Source: Tritrichomonas musculus
Lineage: Eukaryota > Parabasalia > Tritrichomonadida > Tritrichomonadidae
Assembly: GCA_039105265.1 (NCBI GenBank)
Contig: JAPFFF010000060.1
Location: 372,001-436,000, forward strand
Length of the DNA stretch: 64,000 bases
Direction: 5' to 3'
The translations under genes were made by a program, and so were the position numbers. This document shows positions 58,515 to 64,000 of the stretch, piece after piece; positions within the stretch are counted from its first letter, which is position 1; every line of letters starts with the position of its first letter. The notes under the pieces were generated by a model. That model did not search any database and was not told the DNA's origin. It saw only the letters and a list, made by a program, of their open reading frames with translations.

Positions 58515-59837
58515 ATGAAAACTCAGCAGTTCTTGGAAGAGATGCATAAAATTCAAAGTAATCTTCTAGGATTTTTTGATAATGAAGCTAATGTAGAAGA
58601 AAATTATCAGAATCTCTGTATTTCATTTGACGAATTCAAAATAAGCGACGATCAATATGCACTCAAGTCATTACTTCATTTACTATTAAAGTTAGCCAAT
58701 AATCATCATCGATCACCTAATTTTTTCAGCAAGATCAAGCAAATTTTAAATTTTTTTAAAGAAGATATCATAAAATATTTTTCAAATTCCGAAATTTTCA
58801 ATATTTTCAAGAGCAACAAGTGTATTCTCTTATATTTAATTGAAGAAAATATATTAACGATGGACAAATATATAATAAATAAGATTATTTCAACAAAAAA
58901 ATATTTACAAGCCAATTATTTAGAGTATTTTTCGCCAGAAATCAAGCCATTCATGAACGAAGACTGGTTTCCCACAGAAAACCAAGTTATTGAGTTAATA
59001 AATAAAGAACTACCAGAAAATTTTTATGAAAATAGAAAAAATGGAGAAAATGACAGTTTTTTCTGCGATTTAATTAGAGATGATTTAATCAATGAATTTA
59101 TAATGTACGTTAATGAAAATGGTTTTTCACTTAACATGTCAATCAAGCCATCAATTTATGAAACAAATTCTTTTTTAATTAAATCAAAAAATATATCATT
59201 AATTGAATATGCAGTTTTTTATGGATCATTCCAGATTTTTCAATATTTAATTTTGGAAGATGTCAAATTGACTCAATCTTTGTGGCTTTGTTCAGTTCAT
59301 GGAAAAAATGCCAATATTCTTCATTTCCTTGAAGATAACTATGTGAAGGAAGATAAAACTTATGAACAATGTTTGAAAGAGTCTATCAAATGCCATCACA
59401 ATGAATTCGCCATTTATTTCAAAGATTTATTTGAATATGATGAAAATTCAATTGATTCTTTGATTCATAGTCTGAAATGTTACAATTTTGCTTTCATACA
59501 TGATGATTTAATCAATAAATCTTCTTTTGGTGCATTATGTAAATATGATTATGGTATGCTTGTAAAAATTCTTTTACAAAGTAAAGATATTGATGTAAAT
59601 GAAACAATAGAAATTTTGAAAACCAAAAAATTTCATAAAATTTCATCGAATTTTGTCAATAACATTTTGAATTCTATTTTTAATAAGACAGCTTTACATT
59701 TAACAGTTGAAAAAGATAATATTGATATTGTAAAACTTTTATTATCATATGATAAGCTTGATACTAATAGCTTAAAAGTCTACCAAATTTTTCTTTATTG
59801 CATTTTTTTTAATGAAATTCCTTTATTATATTTTTAA
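58515..59837 (+). CDS. DUF3447 - ankyrin protein, 440 aa
   Basis: A 440-residue protein. Residues 1-320 are the DUF3447 module: ANNHHRSPNFFSKI, EIFNIFKSNKCILLYLIEEN, YFSPEIKPFM, NGENDSFFCDLIRDD, SIYETNSFLIKS, SLIEYAVFYGSFQIFQYL, TQSLWLCSVHG and ESIKCHHNEFAIYF. One clear ankyrin repeat follows at about 390-425 (NKTALHLTVEKDNIDIVKLL, LSYDKLDTN), then a hydrophobic tail (KVYQIFLYCIFFNEIPLLYF) to the stop. The last 26 nt overlap the start of the PARP gene in another frame. It may be an independent gene or the former N-terminal half of a DUF3447-ankyrin-PARP protein. Confidence 0.82.
   Translation: MKTQQFLEEMHKIQSNLLGFFDNEANVEENYQNLCISFDEFKISDDQYALKSLLHLLLKLANNHHRSPNFFSKIKQILNFFKEDIIKYFSNSEIFNIFKSNKCILLYLIEENILTMDKYIINKIISTKKYLQANYLEYFSPEIKPFMNEDWFPTENQVIELINKELPENFYENRKNGENDSFFCDLIRDDLINEFIMYVNENGFSLNMSIKPSIYETNSFLIKSKNISLIEYAVFYGSFQIFQYLILEDVKLTQSLWLCSVHGKNANILHFLEDNYVKEDKTYEQCLKESIKCHHNEFAIYFKDLFEYDENSIDSLIHSLKCYNFAFIHDDLINKSSFGALCKYDYGMLVKILLQSKDIDVNETIEILKTKKFHKISSNFVNNILNSIFNKTALHLTVEKDNIDIVKLLLSYDKLDTNSLKVYQIFLYCIFFNEIPLLYF
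59801..59811 (+). promoter_or_regulatory. CATTTTTTTTA initiator candidate of the PARP gene
   Basis: CATTTTTTTTA lies directly before ATG 59812 at the host-typical distance (11 nt), inside the 3' end of the preceding ORF. It supports a separate transcript for the PARP gene but could be chance in T-rich DNA. Confidence 0.35.
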
Positions 59838-61758
59838 TAATAACAAAGAACATTTGAATGGTTTAGGTGAAAATAGATGTATTGATATTATTAATAATTT
59901 TTTGAAGGAAAAAGAAGGAATTGATGATGAAATTACTTCAAATCATGATAAAGAAGATCAAAATCAAGAAGAACAGCAATTATATAATGAAGAAACTTAC
60001 AATGAAAACTATGATAATGAAGAAGAAGCATTTAACAATGTAATTGATGATAAATACGAAGAAGAAATCAATAATAATGAAGAAAAAGCAGACATTAATG
60101 AAGAGAATGAAATTGTATTTAATGAAGAAGAAGATTCTAATTTCAATTCCGAAGAAGAAGTTATTTTTGACATTGATGACCAGAGCAACTCTTTTTCATC
60201 ATTAGGCCTAGACTCGCAAGAAGAAGAAGTTCCAATAAAAAAATTAAGGAAAGATGTTTATTTTTGCAAAGCATATTTCATTGATTTTGAGTTTGATGAT
60301 GTAATAACATCAACTATTTCATTCACGATTCCAACCAGTATTCTTCCTCTTTCAGTCAGTGTTGTGAATGGATTTTACTATTCTCCATATTTAATCAAAT
60401 GCCAATTTGATCTAAATCAGAATAATTTTTATGGAATCAGGCCAACTAATTACCAATTCACTAATGAATCGTATGGAAAAGTATTTCCAGGTTCAGTTCT
60501 TGTTAAAAACAGATTTAGAAAATTTTTCAATTTGGATTACAATCCACAACTCTTTTATAAATGTCAAAATTATGTTTTAGCTCCACAAATCAGCATTGAT
60601 CAAAAGAAAATAAGTGCAGCTGTTTCATGTCTTGTTGATGAAGGTTTTCCGAAAGAAAAAGCAAAAAAAGCACTTATGTTCTGTTCATATGATTTAGATC
60701 AAGCACGTGATTATATTGTTTCTGGTCTTCTTCCACAAAACAACTATCCAATTCCAGCGAGTTATGAAGAATGTCCGCTTTTCTATTTAATTCTTGAAAT
60801 ATGTGAAGCATTCTTCGATATTGGAGATTGTTGCTGTGTTTGTGGGAAAGAATTGGGAGTCTATAATTTGAAGCCAGCTTGTTGTAATGAAAGAAATTGT
60901 CAGTTTTCTTTTTTAAACTTGGGACTTGGATCAAACATTATTGGAGAAATTAAGCGTGATCCAATAGCAACTGATTTAATCATTGTATTGGCTGGAGCAG
61001 CATCTGAAGCACCTGAAAAACCACCTGTTTTTGATCCTTCCCCTGAATCACAAAAAATTAGTTTCAGCAAAGATTTCTTTTCTAAACTTCCATCAATGAT
61101 GTCCATCTGTTCTCATTGCAGCACTGACAAAGATTTAATTAAATTTATTGGGACAAATAATTTTGAAATTCTTCGGTTTTTCATTCTTGCAAATAAAGCT
61201 CAGTTAATCACGTTGCCGAAAGATATGAGGACTAATATTAAAGCCAAAGGGACCCAATTCTTGATCACTTCAATGTCACCTGAATCTGAATTAATTTTCC
61301 GTGAAAAAAGAGAAAAATATGGAGTGAAGTGGCTTTGGCATGGTTCTCGTGTTGAACGTTGGTATCGTATTTTGCACACTGGTTTGAAAGACCTGGGAAG
61401 AACAGACTACCAATTAAATGGTGGACCTTGGTACGGTGATGGAATTTACATGTCAGATAGTTTCAATTATTCTATGTATTATTGTGGAACTCCAACACAA
61501 AATGTTTACACACAATCATGTCTTCCCAAGAGCATACAGATAATATCACTGGTTGAAAATGCTGCTGTCAAAGAATTAACAGGACCTGTAACTACTAATG
61601 AATATACTCAAAAAGATGAATCAGCATGCATTACAAGGGTTCTCTTTTTGGTAGATGGCACAAAAAAAGAGGATATTGAATACAATTCTTTGCAAAACCC
61701 TCCAAAAGTTCCAACTTTGAATGATGTTCTCTCTCATAAAATGAAGGGATACATTTAA
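59812..61758 (+). CDS. PARP-family mono-ADP-ribosyltransferase (PARP6/8-like) with UBA-like and Cys-rich domains
   Basis: A 648-residue protein. Residues 1-150 are very acidic and Asn-rich (EEEAFNNVIDDKYEEEINNN). About 266-308 form a UBA-like helical domain (SAAVSCLVDEGFPKEKAKKA; YDLDQARDYIVSGLLP), which would bind ubiquitin. About 340-372 are Cys-rich (CCVCGKELGVYNLKPACC then NERNCQF), as in PARP6/8. About 440-648 hold the catalytic domain: VKWLWHGSRVERWYRILHTG with His 510, then NGGPWYGDGIYMSDSFNYSM with Tyr 546. The third triad position lies in the last strands (ACITRVLFLVDG) and shows no obvious Glu, so mono-ADP-ribosylation is likely, as in PARP6/8/16. The stop TAA is followed by ATAG (stop-overlapping TAAA). 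Confidence 0.88.
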   Translation: MKFLYYIFNNNKEHLNGLGENRCIDIINNFLKEKEGIDDEITSNHDKEDQNQEEQQLYNEETYNENYDNEEEAFNNVIDDKYEEEINNNEEKADINEENEIVFNEEEDSNFNSEEEVIFDIDDQSNSFSSLGLDSQEEEVPIKKLRKDVYFCKAYFIDFEFDDVITSTISFTIPTSILPLSVSVVNGFYYSPYLIKCQFDLNQNNFYGIRPTNYQFTNESYGKVFPGSVLVKNRFRKFFNLDYNPQLFYKCQNYVLAPQISIDQKKISAAVSCLVDEGFPKEKAKKALMFCSYDLDQARDYIVSGLLPQNNYPIPASYEECPLFYLILEICEAFFDIGDCCCVCGKELGVYNLKPACCNERNCQFSFLNLGLGSNIIGEIKRDPIATDLIIVLAGAASEAPEKPPVFDPSPESQKISFSKDFFSKLPSMMSICSHCSTDKDLIKFIGTNNFEILRFFILANKAQLITLPKDMRTNIKAKGTQFLITSMSPESELIFREKREKYGVKWLWHGSRVERWYRILHTGLKDLGRTDYQLNGGPWYGDGIYMSDSFNYSMYYCGTPTQNVYTQSCLPKSIQIISLVENAAVKELTGPVTTNEYTQKDESACITRVLFLVDGTKKEDIEYNSLQNPPKVPTLNDVLSHKMKGYI

Positions 61759-61860
61759 ATAGATAAAAAAGTACTGAATGGTTTTTTTTTTATCAATAAA
61801 AATTATAAAAAACTTTTTTTTTTTTTCATCAACAATATTTTTTATGAGAGAGAACATCAT
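61721..61860. repeat. 21-bp perfect inverted repeat at the PARP 3' end
   Basis: ATGATGTTCTCTCTCATAAA(A) at 61721-61741, inside the last codons, is perfectly repeated in reverse complement at 61840-61860, past the stop. A 98-nt AT-rich loop contains the stop codon. The transcript 3' end could fold into a long hairpin. Confidence 0.85.
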
Positions 61861-62171
61861 ATATATGCAATGATTTTTTTTCTAAGATAATAACATTTTT
61901 GAGTATAGGTATTGATGATGGTTTTACAAATTGAATTAACTGAATATAAACAGATGTAATAGATTTACTCAAAAGTGTAAATTTTCGAACAATTACACAA
62001 GGGTATCATAGAGTCTATTACATTTTTTTCATTTTCAGAAAATCTCTCAATTTTTTACGTTGTCATATCAAAAAGTTTATTTTTTACTTTTTCAATATAA
62101 TCTTATTACTTTTTAAATTAATATCAAAAAGCTTTTTTTTTGAAAGCTCATTCAATTTAAAATTTTTATTG
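61861..62171. other. Intergenic spacer with TCATTC initiator
   Basis: No gene. Near its end AGCTCATTCAATTTAAAATT (TCA at 62148-62150) gives an initiator-like motif 23 nt before ATG 62172. Confidence 0.45.
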
Positions 62172-64000
62172 ATGATTCTTTTATTTTTACTCCATTTAAT
62201 CAGTTCAACTAAGAATTCTACAATGAGTCAATTGATTTTACATGAGAATGAATCTGAATGCTTATATGAACGTAATTTTACAGAAACTTTATATTCAAAT
62301 AGCGTTATTTGTCTGGTCAAATGCACCTTTAATTCAATAAAGTCATCATTAAATGGTGGATCTCTCATAGTAAGTTTACGAAATAGGTTTGGAACAACAA
62401 ATATTATTGATAACTGCGTATTCATGAATTGTCAATCCAACGCTGGTTCAGCCATTTACTTTAATATCGAAGTTATTTCTATGACAACAATTAATAATTC
62501 TATATTTGATCAAAATTCAGCAATATCAGACTCAGGTGGTTCTATTTACTTCAAAACGCAAGTTAAATGCAATTTTAACATCAACAACTGTACATTTTCA
62601 TCAAATTCAGCAATTGGAGCAGGAGGTTCAATATATTTTAAAAACAATTATGATAAAAATTCATCTTCAAATTCAATTTCATGTAGCACTTTTAATGCTA
62701 ATATAGCAAGTACAGATAATGATCAATCTTTAGGAGGAGCGATAATATTTTTAAATTCACATCTCTTACTTGACAAATGCACATTTAAAAACAATACGTC
62801 ACATTCAAAATACAATGATGCATGTGGTGGAGCCATTTCATTTATTGAGTCAACTGTAATATGTCAAAATTGCCAATTTATTAATAATTTAGCCAAATAC
62901 ATAAAGTATGCCATATATTATGATTCTCTTGGTGGTGCTATTTCTTTTTTGATTTCATCTGAAATGAGTCTAATTGAAACGTTTGAAAATTGTTTATTTG
63001 ATAGCAACACTGCATACTCAGATTGTCATTCATCATTAGGAGGAGCGATATCTTTTCATAAAGGAAATAATTATATGAGAAATCAGTTAAATATAAATGT
63101 TACTTTTTCTAATTCTTCGTTCAATAACAATGTTGCTAATTCATCTTCTTTTTCTTCAAGCGGAGGTGCAATTTATGTTTCTTTTTCATATATAAAAACT
63201 GTAGCAAGTTTTACATTTGTTGATTCATCCTTTTCAAATAATTTGGCATATTCATATTCTTCTTCTTCTAGAGGTGGCTCTGTTTATTTTGAAAGAGTTG
63301 TTGAAGGTTCATTTGTTAATTGTAATTTCAATCATAATGTTGCAGAAACTTTTTTAAATGAGTTTTTAATGTCAGGTGATGAACCACGTTCTTTAGGAGG
63401 AGCTATTTCCTTAAGTATATCGAATATATACTTTAATGATTGCTTGTTTGAAAATAATGTTGGACTTGGCAATTCACCAAAGCATGTCTCGACGAGTAAA
63501 GGCGGAGCTTTGTTTTCTGAGAATTCTAATGTTCAAATTCACAAAAGTATCTTTTTGAACAACACACTCTGTAACTTTGGTCATAAATTTGACATCGATT
63601 GTTACATTGAAGGAGGAAGTTGTTATTTCTTTGAATCTGGAGCAAGCATTTCTGAATGTTCGTTCAAAAACAATACAGCTATGCTTCGTGCTTCAGAAAA
63701 ATCGATATTTTTCTCAGCTAGAATTTGCGGGGGAGCCGTTTATTTTAACAGCATTCATCATGAAATGAAATGCACAAATTGTAGCTTCAAAGATAATTTA
63801 GTTCATATTCCTGATAATGAAAATAAAGAATTTGCTGGAGCTGTTTATTTGACTAAAGGTTCATTGAATAATTGCATTTTCAATGATAATATTGCTTACA
63901 ACGGTTGTGATTTAAGATTCGACCAAATAGAAAACTCATCTTTATCTTTAGTGTTGTGCAATTTCGAACATAACAAAAATAATCACAAAATTAAATCTCT
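62172..64000 (+). CDS. Second Pmp-like (GGA-repeat) secreted protein, open at window end
   Basis: An open frame from ATG 62172 to the window edge, at least 609 codons, with no stop. Residues 1-13 (MILLFLLHLISST) form a signal peptide, so 62172 is preferred over the ATG at 62223. The rest consists of about twelve GGA/GGS units: NAGSAIYFNIE, SDSGGSIYFKT, GAGGSIYFKN, SLGGAIIFLNS, ACGGAISFIES, SSGGAIYVSFS, RGGSVYFERV, SLGGAISLSIS and so on, with C-x-F-x-N-N-x-A strands between them. This predicts a right-handed beta helix as in the Pmp-like protein at 26877-32306. Units are less regular, without the 300-residue modules. A membrane anchor would lie beyond the window. Confidence 0.85.
   Translation, partial: MILLFLLHLISSTKNSTMSQLILHENESECLYERNFTETLYSNSVICLVKCTFNSIKSSLNGGSLIVSLRNRFGTTNIIDNCVFMNCQSNAGSAIYFNIEVISMTTINNSIFDQNSAISDSGGSIYFKTQVKCNFNINNCTFSSNSAIGAGGSIYFKNNYDKNSSSNSISCSTFNANIASTDNDQSLGGAIIFLNSHLLLDKCTFKNNTSHSKYNDACGGAISFIESTVICQNCQFINNLAKYIKYAIYYDSLGGAISFLISSEMSLIETFENCLFDSNTAYSDCHSSLGGAISFHKGNNYMRNQLNINVTFSNSSFNNNVANSSSFSSSGGAIYVSFSYIKTVASFTFVDSSFSNNLAYSYSSSSRGGSVYFERVVEGSFVNCNFNHNVAETFLNEFLMSGDEPRSLGGAISLSISNIYFNDCLFENNVGLGNSPKHVSTSKGGALFSENSNVQIHKSIFLNNTLCNFGHKFDIDCYIEGGSCYFFESGASISECSFKNNTAMLRASEKSIFFSARICGGAVYFNSIHHEMKCTNCSFKDNLVHIPDNENKEFAGAVYLTKGSLNNCIFNDNIAYNGCDLRFDQIENSSLSLVLCNFEHNKNNHKIKS

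Noticed and set aside
60674-61106. Minus-strand ORFs inside the PARP gene
   Set aside because: Shadows of the well-supported PARP reading frame.

Overview
The window looks like nuclear DNA of a trichomonad (Parabasalia; Tritrichomonas-like, species not determinable from the sequence alone). The reasons are an AT-rich genome; intronless genes whose start codons follow a CATTT/TCA-type initiator by 9-23 nt; three complete genes plus one open copy with the DUF3447 ankyrin-like module typical of trichomonads; BspA-type leucine-rich repeats; GGA-rich Pmp-like surface proteins; and a Polinton/Maverick element, which is abundant in this group.

Region 1 (about 170-18611) is a Polinton. It holds the C-terminal part of the major capsid protein, an HNH nuclease, four small ORFs (one with an AT-hook-like and basic region), a 339-aa protein, a 1050-aa protein-primed DNA polymerase B, a T5orf172/GIY-YIG-like protein, a possible minor capsid protein and two very long paralogous fibre-like proteins. 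It ends in a terminal region with two hairpins. The left part is not seen: integrase, packaging ATPase, protease and left terminal repeat are absent from the window, so this copy is incomplete here although its large ORFs look fresh.

Region 2 (18.6-32.3 kb) carries host genes: a decayed TerD-like gene, a twin ADP-ribosyltransferase-fold protein with a His/Ser-rich head, a HECT ubiquitin ligase of the TRIP12/UFD4 type, an ankyrin remnant, and a 1809-aa Pmp-like surface protein with signal peptide and membrane anchor. Region 3 (32.3-40.1 kb) is a 7.8-kb very AT-rich gene desert with inverted repeats and one GC-rich hairpin.

Region 4 (40.1-61.8 kb) is the most interesting part. Related DUF3447 N-terminal modules are joined to, or lie beside, different C-terminal parts: BspA leucine-rich repeats (40144-41913), a GBP/dynamin-like GTPase followed by a MACPF-like region (47467-51228), scattered ankyrin units (52228-55825), and ankyrin plus a UBA/Cys-rich/PARP protein (58515-61758). 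Interspersed are an Old-Yellow-Enzyme-family gene with a changed active site, several decayed genes (an acyltransferase-like relic, a Lys-rich protein, a Sel1-repeat protein, a poly(A)-tailed fragment) and small inverted-repeat elements. This 'one sensor-like head, many effector-like tails' layout resembles an NLR-type or conflict-system repertoire; that reading is inference.

Region 5 (62172-64000) is the start of a second Pmp-like secreted protein, open to the window edge.
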